From: Methanobacteriota archaeon
GTDB taxonomy: Archaea > Halobacteriota > Methanosarcinia > Methanosarcinales > Methanoperedenaceae
Reading direction: 5' to 3'
Length of the DNA stretch: 31,330 bases
Assembly (NCBI GenBank): GCA_018900975.1
Contig: JAHIFK010000081.1
Location: forward strand, 1-31,330
Both the position numbers and the translations under genes were made by a program. Numbering within the stretch: position 1 is the first letter of the stretch; each line of letters begins with the position of its first letter. The notes under the pieces are model-generated. The model made no database searches and had not been told where the DNA came from. It saw only the letters and a program-made list of their open reading frames with translations. Of the stretch, positions 22,821 to 31,308 are shown piece by piece.

Positions 22821-24074
22821 TTAGTCCCTGTCCTCTGATCTTTTGTATCCTTCCCGATCCACTCTTGTGTTCTTGTTATCCTCTTTCTTCTCCTTAATCT
22901 CTATTTTCTTCTTTTCATCCTGTTTCGTTTCCTTTATCTCTACTCTTTTTTCTATGACCTTTACATCCAGCGCCTTCAGGATATTTTCATCTGTCAGAGC
23001 AGATAGTTTTCCCTCGAGACCGGTGATTATAGCAGGATCTTCTGTTACATTCAGGAAGAACGTATACTCAAAATTGACTCTGGTCGTATTTCCTTTGATT
23101 TCAGCTTCAGCTTTTAGTTTTTCCCTGGACAGAGTTGCCGCCCGGGTAACTGCCTGGGTTGTTGTCAAAGTTGTAGTTGGTCCGCCGGTCACTGTGACTT
23201 CAGGCTTAGCTTCATCATCGTCTTTTTCATCGTCTTCCTCACCATCGCGTTCGATCTTTATCAAATCTGAGACATTGTTCTTAATTGCAGCCACTCTGTC
23301 GGAGATGTCTGCTGCTATGTCAGTGTCTTCAGTGCTGTTCGTCAGGAATTTCAATTCCACTTTGACCTGGGTTTTGTTGTCTTCGACTGAAGCTTTGATA
23401 CTGGTTTTCTCATATCCGTCTTCCTCATCGTCTTCGACTCTAACATGTTTCAGCATTTTGCGACCCATTTTATCAGTTTCGCGTTCAAGTTTGATACTGG
23501 TCTTTAATGCGAACTTATTGAGCAGTCTTTCGCTGTTATTGTACGCCCTTATAAGCCCGGTATTATTAGGATGGGATTCAATAAGTCCTTCCAGTACAAA
23601 CTGGTGTTTTGCAATACTCGCCTGGGCTCTGATCAGTCCACCATCCTTTGTTTTGAGTTTCGAGATAGACTCATTAGCCTTTTCGTTCTCTTCTCGATAC
23701 TGTTCCATCGCTATGTCAGCGGCTTTGAAATTCTTCTTGTTAAGCGCAGCCTTTATCTCAGCCAGCCTTTTCCGGGCTTTTGAAATCTGTTTTTCAAGCT
23801 TTTCAGTCTCATTGAAGGTGAAAGTAACATCCATATTATCTAGTGCTATAGTAAAACCGTAAAAAACACTGTCCGGACCTATGATACTGTCATCAGCTTC
23901 TATATCATCAACAAGCTGTTCTTCATCACCAGCAGCAGCTACTGCATCGCTGCTGTCGGTGTCAATGTTCGTGCTATCTGTGGTTGCGTTATCAGTCTCT
24001 GCGTTAACAGGACTTATGGCAAACACAAGCAAAAGCAGGATAATTCCTGCCAATGTTAAATTTCTCAATCTCAT
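22821..24074 (-). CDS. Exported coiled, highly charged protein with DUF5667-like domain
   Basis: 417 residues. The signal peptide is residues 1-26, ending in VNA. A low-complexity acidic stretch with TDNATTDSTNIDTDSS follows. Residues about 60-190 match DUF5667: GPDSVFYGFTIALDNMDVTF, then KARKRLAEIKAALNKKNF and AMEQYREENEKAN. The middle region alternates EDDEEDG-type acidic patches with beta segments (KASVEDNKTQVKVELKF and a second similar one, NTTRVNFEYTFFLNV), which look like an internal repeat. The tail (last 50 residues) is Lys/Glu-rich. The ATG at 24074 is chosen because GAGGTAA precedes it and the signal peptide starts there; a longer frame would add 12 residues. Function unknown, presumably cell-surface. 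Confidence 0.7.
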   Translation of the reverse strand: MRLRNLTLAGIILLLLVFAISPVNAETDNATTDSTNIDTDSSDAVAAAGDEEQLVDDIEADDSIIGPDSVFYGFTIALDNMDVTFTFNETEKLEKQISKARKRLAEIKAALNKKNFKAADIAMEQYREENEKANESISKLKTKDGGLIRAQASIAKHQFVLEGLIESHPNNTGLIRAYNNSERLLNKFALKTSIKLERETDKMGRKMLKHVRVEDDEEDGYEKTSIKASVEDNKTQVKVELKFLTNSTEDTDIAADISDRVAAIKNNVSDLIKIERDGEEDDEKDDDEAKPEVTVTGGPTTTLTTTQAVTRAATLSREKLKAEAEIKGNTTRVNFEYTFFLNVTEDPAIITGLEGKLSALTDENILKALDVKVIEKRVEIKETKQDEKKKIEIKEKKEDNKNTRVDREGYKRSEDRD

Positions 24075-24326
24075 AATTTTACCTCGTAATCGGCTTTTGC
24101 CTTCACACATCCTAGGCTGGCACGGAATATAAGCACACTTACTGTCTGGATGGGTTCTAAAGTTCTGAATGTCTTTAAAATACGTAATATGGTTCTAAAA
24201 AGTCCCGTTTCCTTTTAACAAATCCAATAACCAAAAAAATTCAGATAGGGTGATTGTAATTGTATTTCGTGATATAATCCATAGTGCTATATATATTGCA
24301 GGCTATAGACTCAAAATGAGTTGATA

Positions 24327-25847
24327 ATGATGGAATTCAAAGTGCAGCAGCTTCAGATCAAGGCAGGTAAATATAAAGTGGTGTTAAATCCTGAGGATGC
24401 AAAGGAGATAGGGGTCAGGGCAGGGGACCGAGTGCAGATAAAAGACCACAGCTACCTGACCGCAATAGCTGAGATAGGGGATATGATCTCAAAAGGAAAT
24501 GTCGGGGTTTACCAGGACATATGCGTTAAGCTTGGGGCTGAATGCCCACTTACTGTGGACATCGTCCCAACATCAAGACCGAGTTCAGTGGGGTTCATCA
24601 AGAAGATGATGGATAAGCAGAAGCTCACGCAGGAAGAAATACACCAGATCGTCCAGGACGTTGTGAAGGAAAACCTGACCGATGTTGAACTTTCTGCGTT
24701 CGTTACGAGTTCCTACATCCACGGGATGAGCAATGATGAGATCGAATGGATGACAAGGGCTATGATAGATACAGGTGAAAAGATCGAGTTCGATACTCAT
24801 CCTATCATGGATAAACACAGCATTGGCGGGGTTCCGGGAAATAAGATCTCACTGCTTGTGGTCCCTATAATCGCAGCCAACGGCCTTCTTATCCCCAAAA
24901 CAAGCTCAAGAGCCATCACCGGCGCCGCGGGCACAGCAGACCTGATGGAAGTTCTCGCTCCTGTTGCATTCTCAGCCGAAGAGATAAAGACCATGACTGA
25001 AAAAGTGGGTGGAGTGATAGTATGGGGAGGAGCCACGAACATCGCTCCTGCTGACGATAAACTTATACGCGCCGAGTATCCGCTTTCTATAGACCCGCGC
25101 TGCCAGCTTCTCGCGTCCATCATGGCGAAAAAGGGCGCCGTAGGCGCTGACTGCGTTGTTATCGACATTCCTGTCGGGGCTGGCACCAAGGTGCACACGA
25201 TGGAAGATGGGAAAAAACTTGGAAGGGACCTTATAGATCTTGGCGAGCGGCTCGGGATGAACGTGGAATGCGCCATGACTTACGGCGCATCGCCAGTGGG
25301 CAGGACGATCGGACCTGCGATCGAGGTTCGTGAGGCGCTAAAGGTGCTTGAGACCACACAGGGACCAAACAGCCTTATTGAAAAGAGCACCGCACTTGCA
25401 GGCATATTGCTTGAGATGGGCGGAGCGGCTCCGAAGGGCGGGGGTAAAGCGATGGCTGTAGAAACCCTGCGCTCAGGAAAGGCGCTTTTGAAACTCAAAG
25501 AGATCATAGAAGAACAGGGCGGAAATCCAAAAATATCTTATACTGATATAAAACCAGGAGAGCACAGTGGAGAGCTATTATCGCCTGCTGACGGCTACGT
25601 TATCGAATTCGATAACAAGCGCATTGTTGAGATAGCAAGGATCGCGGGAGCTCCATTAGATATCGGGGCAGGTGTCTGGATCCATAAGAAAAAGGGTGAG
25701 CAGGTCAAGAAAGGTGAGCCCCTCATCACGATATTTTCAGATAAGAGCTGGAAACTCACAAATGCCCTAAAAAGCGCAGAGAAGGATTACCCCCTTATCG
25801 TGGAAGGCATGTTACTGGAACGGGTGAGACCGTTCAGGGTGCTGTAG
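24327..25847 (+). CDS. deoA: AMP phosphorylase (archaeal DeoA-type)
   Basis: 506 residues. An N-terminal beta domain of about 85 residues, absent from bacterial thymidine phosphorylase, precedes the helical domain (PSSVGFIKKMMDKQKLT onward). The phosphate loop is KHSIGGVPGNK (163-173), followed by PKTSSRAITGAAGTAD and GGATNIAPADD. This is the archaeal form that splits AMP with phosphate to adenine and ribose-1,5-bisphosphate, the entry to the pathway that leads to type III RuBisCO. Neither the isomerase nor RuBisCO gene is in the window. The start could be ATG 24327 or 24330; an in-frame TTG at 24321 is less likely. The 252-nt gap upstream is AT-rich with no gene. Confidence 0.92.
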   Translation: MMEFKVQQLQIKAGKYKVVLNPEDAKEIGVRAGDRVQIKDHSYLTAIAEIGDMISKGNVGVYQDICVKLGAECPLTVDIVPTSRPSSVGFIKKMMDKQKLTQEEIHQIVQDVVKENLTDVELSAFVTSSYIHGMSNDEIEWMTRAMIDTGEKIEFDTHPIMDKHSIGGVPGNKISLLVVPIIAANGLLIPKTSSRAITGAAGTADLMEVLAPVAFSAEEIKTMTEKVGGVIVWGGATNIAPADDKLIRAEYPLSIDPRCQLLASIMAKKGAVGADCVVIDIPVGAGTKVHTMEDGKKLGRDLIDLGERLGMNVECAMTYGASPVGRTIGPAIEVREALKVLETTQGPNSLIEKSTALAGILLEMGGAAPKGGGKAMAVETLRSGKALLKLKEIIEEQGGNPKISYTDIKPGEHSGELLSPADGYVIEFDNKRIVEIARIAGAPLDIGAGVWIHKKKGEQVKKGEPLITIFSDKSWKLTNALKSAEKDYPLIVEGMLLERVRPFRVL

Positions 25848-25941
25848 ATTTTACATCTTCTGCTGCCATGTTTTTCGTAGCTTCTAACAACACATGTTTA
25901 TTTGCCCATCCCCTTATATAGACCCGCCGTGATTTCAGATA

Positions 25942-25952
25942 AGTATATAAAT
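25942..25952 (+). promoter_or_regulatory. TATA box of the OFA transporter gene
   Basis: AGTATATAAAT lies about 120 nt before the ATG at 26066, predicting a leader of about 90 nt. GGAGATGA lies just before the start. An 11-nt AT palindrome (about 26003-26013) falls in the leader. Confidence 0.5.
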
Positions 25953-26065
25953 GTAAATGGTGTTATTATAATAACGATTGGGTGCTAATAAGCGGAACAG
26001 AGAATTATTAATTGTTCTGGTAATCACAGCACATTTTATCTAAATATTAAGGAGATGAAACTATC

Positions 26066-27505
26066 ATGTCTGACCAAATTCAACAGAATATCACAAATCG
26101 CTGGTGGGTTGTGGTTGGAGCTCTTATCATCCAGATCAGTCTTGGCGCTGTATACATCTGGAGTATATTTCAGTCGCCTCTTAAGGAAATGTTCCCTTCG
26201 TGGAACGAAACGGACGTTACCATGCCCGCGCAAATCGTGCTGGCAGCCTTTGCCCTGGCAGTGATCTTCGGGGGTCGTCTTCAGGACAAATTTGGTCCTC
26301 GCATGATCGCAACCGTTGGAGGGCTAATGCTCGGGTGGGGTCTTATTCTTGCCGGACTAACCGGGAACTTCGATGATAGAACGGCTCTTGTCTGGTTGAT
26401 CGCCACATTCTCAGTTATAGGAGGGATAGGCATTGGCATGGCATATGTATGTCCCATAGCCACATGCATAAAATGGTTTCCGGATAAGAGGGGACTTCTT
26501 ACCGGTCTGGCTGTAGCGGGATTTGGAGCTGGGGCGTTCTTTTTTGCGCCTCTGGCAAAGGGTCTGATACTGGGCGGCAGTTATCAGCTCCTGAACACAA
26601 GTCTTTTTGATCTGCCAAAACTTGGTATTTTCAATACATTCATAGTTATCGGGATCATTTTCCTTATTGCAGTAGTTTCGGGAGCACAGCTTCTCAGAAA
26701 CCCGCCTGACGGATACGTTCCTGCCGGATGGACCCGGACTTCGACAACGAATGCGGTAACGCCTCAGAATGTTGATTATACTTCAAAAGAAATGCTAAGA
26801 ACGCCAATGTTCTGGTTACTATGGCTGACATATTTTGCCGGCTGCACTGCAGGATTGCTGGTGATAATGAAAGCAGCGCCCATTTATCTGTCCTTCAGCA
26901 TTGGCGCATTGACACCTCCAATTGTGGAAGCGGATTTTATCGACATTTCAGCTCAGGCTGCCATGGCTGTTTCAATCCTGGCTATTTTCAACTCAACAGG
27001 TCGCATTTTGTGGGGAAAGATATCTGACAATATTGGTCGCAAAATGACCCTTGTCATGATCTTCATGATCTGCAGCGCTGCGATGCTGAGTCTGGGGAGC
27101 ATGCAGACATACACACTATATTTATTTGGGATCAGCCTTGTTGGTCTTTGTTTTGGGGGTTTCCTGGCTCTATATCCGGCTTTAACTGCTGATTACTTTG
27201 GCACAAAACATATTGGCGTCAATTACGGCTGGATGTTTTCGGCATATGGCGCAGGTGGCCTTTTCGGACCTTTCCTGGCAGCCTTGTTGATGAAAAAGAT
27301 TGCTGATGTACCTTATCTGGTCACTGACAATGCAGGAAATATCGTTCAAAAGACATTCGCTGCAGGTGAATACGCAACGGCATTCTTTGTGGCTGGTATC
27401 ATCTGTCTTATCGCCGCTATTATGATCGGTCTTGCCCTGGAAAAACCTGTGCCAAAGATGGAAGATAATATGACTGAAATCCATCCTGTACATTGCAATT
27501 TGTAA
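26066..27505 (+). CDS. OFA-type major facilitator transporter
   Basis: 479 residues with about 12 membrane helices. The N terminus WWVVVGALIIQISLGAVYIW is typical of the oxalate/formate antiporter (OFA) branch. The MFS loop motif appears as GGRLQDKFGPRM and again as WGKISDNIGRKM in the second half. A central loop (about 215-255) includes PPDGYVPAGW, also usual in this branch. Substrate is probably a small organic anion, but the sequence does not fix it. The gene has its own promoter and ribosome site. Its 3' end is 27 nt from that of the convergent small gene. Confidence 0.85.
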   Translation: MSDQIQQNITNRWWVVVGALIIQISLGAVYIWSIFQSPLKEMFPSWNETDVTMPAQIVLAAFALAVIFGGRLQDKFGPRMIATVGGLMLGWGLILAGLTGNFDDRTALVWLIATFSVIGGIGIGMAYVCPIATCIKWFPDKRGLLTGLAVAGFGAGAFFFAPLAKGLILGGSYQLLNTSLFDLPKLGIFNTFIVIGIIFLIAVVSGAQLLRNPPDGYVPAGWTRTSTTNAVTPQNVDYTSKEMLRTPMFWLLWLTYFAGCTAGLLVIMKAAPIYLSFSIGALTPPIVEADFIDISAQAAMAVSILAIFNSTGRILWGKISDNIGRKMTLVMIFMICSAAMLSLGSMQTYTLYLFGISLVGLCFGGFLALYPALTADYFGTKHIGVNYGWMFSAYGAGGLFGPFLAALLMKKIADVPYLVTDNAGNIVQKTFAAGEYATAFFVAGIICLIAAIMIGLALEKPVPKMEDNMTEIHPVHCNL

Positions 27506-27531
27506 GTTATATTATTGAGTTTGCCTTCAGA

Positions 27532-27867
27532 TCACTTCACGAATTTATCAAGCTTGAAGGAATAGAAGAATATCGGTTCTCCTTCAAGCACATCATTCCA
27601 CAGGTTCCTGTCAACGCAGCCTTCCCCAAGCTCCCTGACAAGACTTTCATAGGTGACAGCAGCTATTTTTTCTATGTTTATAGCTATGTTCTCAAGACGC
27701 CCGCTGTCCGTGTTCTTGACCCGATACACACCTTTATTGTAGAATTTCGAGGATATGAGCGTACTTTTGCCGTGTTCGAGAGCTTCTTTTATCTTATACT
27801 CATCAAGATCAAGAATGTTGCCAAGCCTCTCGATTTCCAGTTTAAATGTCATTATTGTAGAGTTCAA
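27532..27867 (-). CDS. Uncharacterised protein, 111 residues
   Basis: Soluble mixed protein without cysteine clusters or membrane segments. The N-terminal half contains LEIERLGNILDLDEYKIKEA, the middle KGVYRVKNTDSGRLENIAI and the C-terminal part ELGEGCVDRNLWNDVLEGEP followed by FFYSFKLDKFVK. No family is recognised. The start is taken as TTG at 27867 because GAGGGAT lies just before it; the ATG at 27852 has no such site. It follows the RNase Z gene by 40 nt on the same strand, so it may be co-transcribed with it. Confidence 0.6.
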   Translation of the reverse strand: MNSTIMTFKLEIERLGNILDLDEYKIKEALEHGKSTLISSKFYNKGVYRVKNTDSGRLENIAINIEKIAAVTYESLVRELGEGCVDRNLWNDVLEGEPIFFYSFKLDKFVK

Positions 27868-27907
27868 CCCGATCCCTCTGGAATATGTAGCTGCGTGTAT
27901 TTAACGG

Positions 27908-28822
27908 TTATTTATCGCGAAGCTGGATTTCAATTTCCATTAATTCCTCAGCAAGCCTTACGTTCTCGAATATGTCTTTTGCATCAAGCAGCAAAGGCTC
28001 AGTGTTTTCCGAATACCTTGAACTGAAGTGTGTGAGTATCAATTGCCTGACATTGGCTTTTTTTGCAAGTTGTGCAGCCTCAGCAGTTGTCGAATGTTTT
28101 GTCTCAAGAGCCCAGTCACGAAGCTCACCCGCGAATGTCCCGTCATGTATGAGAAGGTCTGCGCATGCGCTTTCTCTTTCAATGGATCCGCAAGGGCGCG
28201 TGTCCCCGCTATATACCACTTTCCTGCCCGGACGACCTTGTCCCATTACCTGCGATGGCTTTATCGTTCGTCCGTTCACTGTGACGGCTTCACCCTTTTG
28301 CAGCTTTGAGAACAGATTTCCAACAGGGACCCCAAGATCAATGGCTTTTTCCCGGTTAAATCTCCCTGCGCGACTTTTTTCTTCAAGAACGTACCCCAGG
28401 CTCGGAACGCCATGTTCTGTGGCGACAGCTTTAACTGAGTATTCTCCTTTATCAACAATATCCCCATCCTCTAATTCGTACGCATTGATCTCAAATCCAG
28501 GTTTATAGTAGCCAAGTTCCTTCATGAATTTTACCATCTGTTCTGTCCGAACAGGCCCGTATATGTCCATGGGTTCAGTCCGCCCGTTGAAAGACATGGT
28601 CTGTATGAGCCCCGGGATGCCAAGGAAATGGTCTGCATGGAAATGCGTGATGAATATGGATGATATCTTCATGCCGGTCTTTGCGCGCATCATCTGCTGC
28701 TGCGTGCCCTCTCCGCAGTCAAAGAGCATCATATCCCCTTCCCTGTTGACGAATATGGCTGAAGGATTGCGGTTTATTGTGGGCAGAGTGCCGCCTGTGC
28801 CAAGGAAGGTTATGCGAAGCAT
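27908..28822 (-). CDS. rnz: Ribonuclease Z (tRNA 3'-processing endonuclease)
   Basis: 304 residues, the short form. The metallo-beta-lactamase site is HFHADH (60-65), preceded by FDCGEGTQQQMM and followed by LGIPGL. Further ligands lie in YSGDTRP and LTHFSSRY, and HSTTAEAAQLA is the conserved C-terminal histidine motif. The enzyme removes the 3' trailer from pre-tRNA. The tRNA-Tyr in this window lacks an encoded CCA, a substrate type that needs RNase Z followed by CCA addition. Two TATA-like elements lie within 30 nt of the ATG. Confidence 0.96.
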   Translation of the reverse strand: MLRITFLGTGGTLPTINRNPSAIFVNREGDMMLFDCGEGTQQQMMRAKTGMKISSIFITHFHADHFLGIPGLIQTMSFNGRTEPMDIYGPVRTEQMVKFMKELGYYKPGFEINAYELEDGDIVDKGEYSVKAVATEHGVPSLGYVLEEKSRAGRFNREKAIDLGVPVGNLFSKLQKGEAVTVNGRTIKPSQVMGQGRPGRKVVYSGDTRPCGSIERESACADLLIHDGTFAGELRDWALETKHSTTAEAAQLAKKANVRQLILTHFSSRYSENTEPLLLDAKDIFENVRLAEELMEIEIQLRDK

Positions 28823-28900
28823 GAGGGGCTTATTTATAGTCCATCTTTAAATAGTTCACTTTGAAAACCAGGTTCTTTTGAAGTCAACAATATTGAACAG

Positions 28901-29956
28901 CTAAAGGATCGCATCCCTGATATCCACATAGCATGAACTGAATTCAGGGCATTTCCCTTTAATATTTTTTGCGAATATATATGCTTGATTAAATTGTGGC
29001 TGAAACTTTTTTACTATCTTAAGCATGGGATCATTAAGGTCAAGCAGCATACAGTAAAAGTCCCTTTTTGAATTGAATATCAGATTATTAAGATAACACA
29101 TAAGATTTGACATCGCATCCGGATCTTTGAAGGCATGGCCAGCAATATAATACATACTGAAAAATTCTCCTTCGGCAGGGATCCTGGGCATCTTTGTAAA
29201 TATGTTCAAAAATCCAAATACTCCTCTCATAATTTTAACTGATGAGGGCATCCTGGTGAAACATGCCTTCTGCATAATAGAACTATCCCATAATCCTGCG
29301 CATGCCGTTATTTTTCCATTGTCTTTGGCAACCCAGAAATTTTCCAATCCAAATGAAGGAATTTTGTTCAAATAATATTCAAAGCTTTCCGGGGTAAACG
29401 GAATGAACTGTCCACGCCCTCTATAATAATCATTGATAAGATCAACAGCATAAGGAATTTCCTTCTTATTAATGCGTTCTATTTTATACTTTTCATTTAT
29501 CTTGAATTCCTTATAAGCTGATAATTCACACACTTTCCATTCTATCATTTTGGAATAACCGTTTTTTTCAAATAGAATCTTTGAAGCCTCATTCGTCCAG
29601 AAAATGAAGCAAAAGATATAGTCAGAACCGAATTCCTGTGCATATTTTTCCACTTCTGATATTAGCTTTGTGGCAATCCCCATCCTTCTGAATTCTGGAT
29701 GTATAATCACTTCAACCAGATAGATATATTTCTTATTTGCTTCAGAAACCTTTTCTGTCCAGCCTATCCAGCCTGCAACTTTGCCTTTTTCTTCTGCGAC
29801 GAGTATTTTACAATTATCATATAACCTGTATCTTCCAATGGAATTAGGACTTTTATCTACACCCATTGCGACATCTTTATTCCCTTGAGGCGACATACTC
29901 TCTATTTCCAGCAGCCTGGCATTATCCCGTTCTTCATATGGCCTTATCGAAACCAT
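28901..29956 (-). CDS. GNAT acetyltransferase with extra C-terminal domain
   Basis: 351 residues. Residues 1-145 form a GNAT domain: ILVAEEKGKVAGWIGW, VEVIIHPEFRRMGIATKLI (acetyl-CoA loop R90-R-M-G-I-A95), and KILFEKNGYSKM. Residues about 165-351 have a second, GNAT-related fold (VAKDNGKITACAGLWD). Double GNAT proteins act on amines, peptides or small molecules; the substrate is unknown. AGGAGGGAT before the ATG is one of the strongest ribosome sites in the window. The iron-sulfur gene upstream ends 41 nt away on the same strand, so the three genes may form an operon. Confidence 0.8.
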   Translation of the reverse strand: MVSIRPYEERDNARLLEIESMSPQGNKDVAMGVDKSPNSIGRYRLYDNCKILVAEEKGKVAGWIGWTEKVSEANKKYIYLVEVIIHPEFRRMGIATKLISEVEKYAQEFGSDYIFCFIFWTNEASKILFEKNGYSKMIEWKVCELSAYKEFKINEKYKIERINKKEIPYAVDLINDYYRGRGQFIPFTPESFEYYLNKIPSFGLENFWVAKDNGKITACAGLWDSSIMQKACFTRMPSSVKIMRGVFGFLNIFTKMPRIPAEGEFFSMYYIAGHAFKDPDAMSNLMCYLNNLIFNSKRDFYCMLLDLNDPMLKIVKKFQPQFNQAYIFAKNIKGKCPEFSSCYVDIRDAIL

Positions 29957-29997
29957 TCGTATCCCTCCTGAAATTCCCGCTTTAAACCATTATTATT

Positions 29998-30228
29998 TCA
30001 TGTAATTACTACCTTCACAGCCCCTGCACTGCATACCTGTTCACACTTTCCACACCCGATACACTCAAAAGGAAGACAGTCGAGAATCCATTTATCATAG
30101 TTCATGCCTTTCTTCCTCACTTCCGGAGGATAAGTTTTGAATGCCATTGTCGGACAGACCCTCATGCATTTCCCGCACTCGAGGGGATTGATACATCTTG
30201 TGTTATCGACTTCGACATTGATCTTCAT
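29998..30228 (-). CDS. Two-cluster ferredoxin
   Basis: 76 residues. The second cluster motif is normal, CIGCGKCEQVC (56-66). The first is unusual: Cys12, then five residues to Cys18, then Cys21 and Cys25 (CX5CX2CX3C). The segment between the clusters (31-50) is longer than in small ferredoxins. The ATG at 30228 overlaps the upstream stop codon by one base (TGATG) and sits 7 nt after GGAGG; an ATG at 30234 would touch the ribosome site. It is an electron carrier, probably for the larger iron-sulfur protein just upstream. Confidence 0.85.
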   Translation of the reverse strand: MKINVEVDNTRCINPLECGKCMRVCPTMAFKTYPPEVRKKGMNYDKWILDCLPFECIGCGKCEQVCSAGAVKVVIT

Positions 30229-31052
30229 CACCATTCCTCCCTGACAGCTGGAACCTGCTGCCTTGGAACAAGGCTGATCGCATTCTGTTCACACGCATAT
30301 ATGCAAACTCCGCATCCAAAACACTCCTTAATATTGAACAATGCTTTTTCAAGTGTCCTTGAAAGGAGGATAGCTCTGAACTGGCATTTTCCCACACATT
30401 TGCCGCACCCGACGCATTTATCAATATCATGGCTCGCCACGAACTCTGATTTTCTTATCAGGTAATCCATGCCGTAATCCAGCCTTGATTTCAATGCCAT
30501 GCATGAGGGATATTCGCACATGCACAATCCCCCCACAAATGGAACAGGGAAACCGTACACGCTTATCACGAAACCTCTGTGCGCAGCCTTTTCCACAGCC
30601 TCTTTTGCTTCTTCGATCGAGATGTAGTTAATACCCCCTTTTGAGCAATCCGGCCACTCCTTTCCATAATCCGCCAGATATGTGAAAGGCAGACAATACT
30701 TCGCTTTGGTAATGCCAAGCTGGGATTGCCTGCACACACAGGACACCAGCGCCGCCATATTCGCATTGTTCAGTATCGATTTAGCCTCCTCTACTGGAAT
30801 GACCTGTCCGCGCTCTCTCTTTTCGATGGTTTTTCTCACACTTCTCCCTACAATTCTTCCTATGATTGGCTTGTCAAGAAGCGGAAAGCCTTTTTTCATA
30901 TCGATTCCGAACATTCTTTCAGAATCCCTGAGAAGCATATCAGCAGCCGTCCGTATCTCCTCTTTTGAATCGAAAAGTTCTTTAGTTATATAATTCCTGG
31001 TATTGAGATACCACTTTTTGCCGTCCCCGTGTTCAACGCACCACTGGCACAT
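30228..31052 (-). CDS. Iron-sulfur protein with CxWC N terminus and two C-terminal 4Fe-4S motifs
   Basis: 274 residues. It begins MCQWCVEHGDGKKWYLN, a cysteine pair with a conserved HGDGKKWY phrase seen in a family of anaerobe redox proteins. The middle holds further cysteines: SCVCRQS, AKYC, DCSKGG, LCMCEYPSC. The C terminus has CVGCGKCVGKC and CFGCGVCIYAC, both regular 4Fe-4S motifs. It is soluble and likely passes electrons to an unknown partner; the catalytic role is not known. GGTGA lies 4 nt before the ATG. Downstream it is coupled to the small ferredoxin gene. The 144-nt gap upstream contains the promoter and the terminator of the tRNA gene. Confidence 0.75.
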   Translation of the reverse strand: MCQWCVEHGDGKKWYLNTRNYITKELFDSKEEIRTAADMLLRDSERMFGIDMKKGFPLLDKPIIGRIVGRSVRKTIEKRERGQVIPVEEAKSILNNANMAALVSCVCRQSQLGITKAKYCLPFTYLADYGKEWPDCSKGGINYISIEEAKEAVEKAAHRGFVISVYGFPVPFVGGLCMCEYPSCMALKSRLDYGMDYLIRKSEFVASHDIDKCVGCGKCVGKCQFRAILLSRTLEKALFNIKECFGCGVCIYACEQNAISLVPRQQVPAVREEW

Positions 31053-31180
31053 GATTTCACCCTTTATTTTTATGCACTTATACTCTTATCTTAAGCAATA
31101 TTTACACCATTCTCCAGATGATGATAAATATTTAATGATTATCTTTTCTTTTTCATGGTAATATAACTTGTGTCTCTGTG

Positions 31181-31196
31181 TAAAAAAATAAAAAAG
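31181..31196 (-). terminator. Poly-T terminator of the tRNA-Tyr gene
   Basis: On the minus strand the tRNA is followed at once by CTTTTTTATTTTTTTA, with T-runs of six and seven, the usual archaeal signal for ending a stable RNA. Confidence 0.7.
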
Positions 31197-31308
31197 TCCC
31201 ACCTCCCAGACTCGAACCGGGGACTTCGCGGTGCCTGCGCGTTAATGTGTGCATATCGCACATGATCCATACTACAGCCGCGCACTCTAGCCACTGAGTT
31301 AAGGCGGG
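31197..31308 (-). tRNA. tRNA-Tyr(GUA) with a 39-nt intron
   Basis: Acceptor stem CCCGCCT (31308-31302) pairs with AGGTGGG, with a G4-U69 wobble; C1-G72 is the archaeal tyrosine identity pair. The D stem is ACTC/GAGT. The anticodon stem is CGCGG/CCGCG with loop bases C-T-G-T-A-G, so the anticodon is GTA. The T stem and loop are CCCGG, TTCGAGT, CTGGG. The discriminator is A73 and no CCA is encoded. An intron (31233-31271) sits between bases 37 and 38. Bases 32-35 (CTGT) pair with intron GCAG and leave 3-nt bulges AGT and GCA, a bulge-helix-bulge splice site. The intron also folds into a TGTGC/GCACA hairpin. Confidence 0.95.

Noticed and set aside
22843..23862. A 339-codon open frame on the plus strand opposite the DUF5667-like gene.
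   Set aside because: Its product is dominated by Ser, Phe and Leu, the mirror of the Lys/Glu-rich codons on the minus strand. It has no domain, while the minus strand has a signal peptide, ribosome site and terminator.
27493..28026. A 177-codon plus-strand frame across the end of the transporter gene and RNase Z.
   Set aside because: It runs antisense to two supported genes (27532-27867 and the RNase Z C terminus) and shows no domain.
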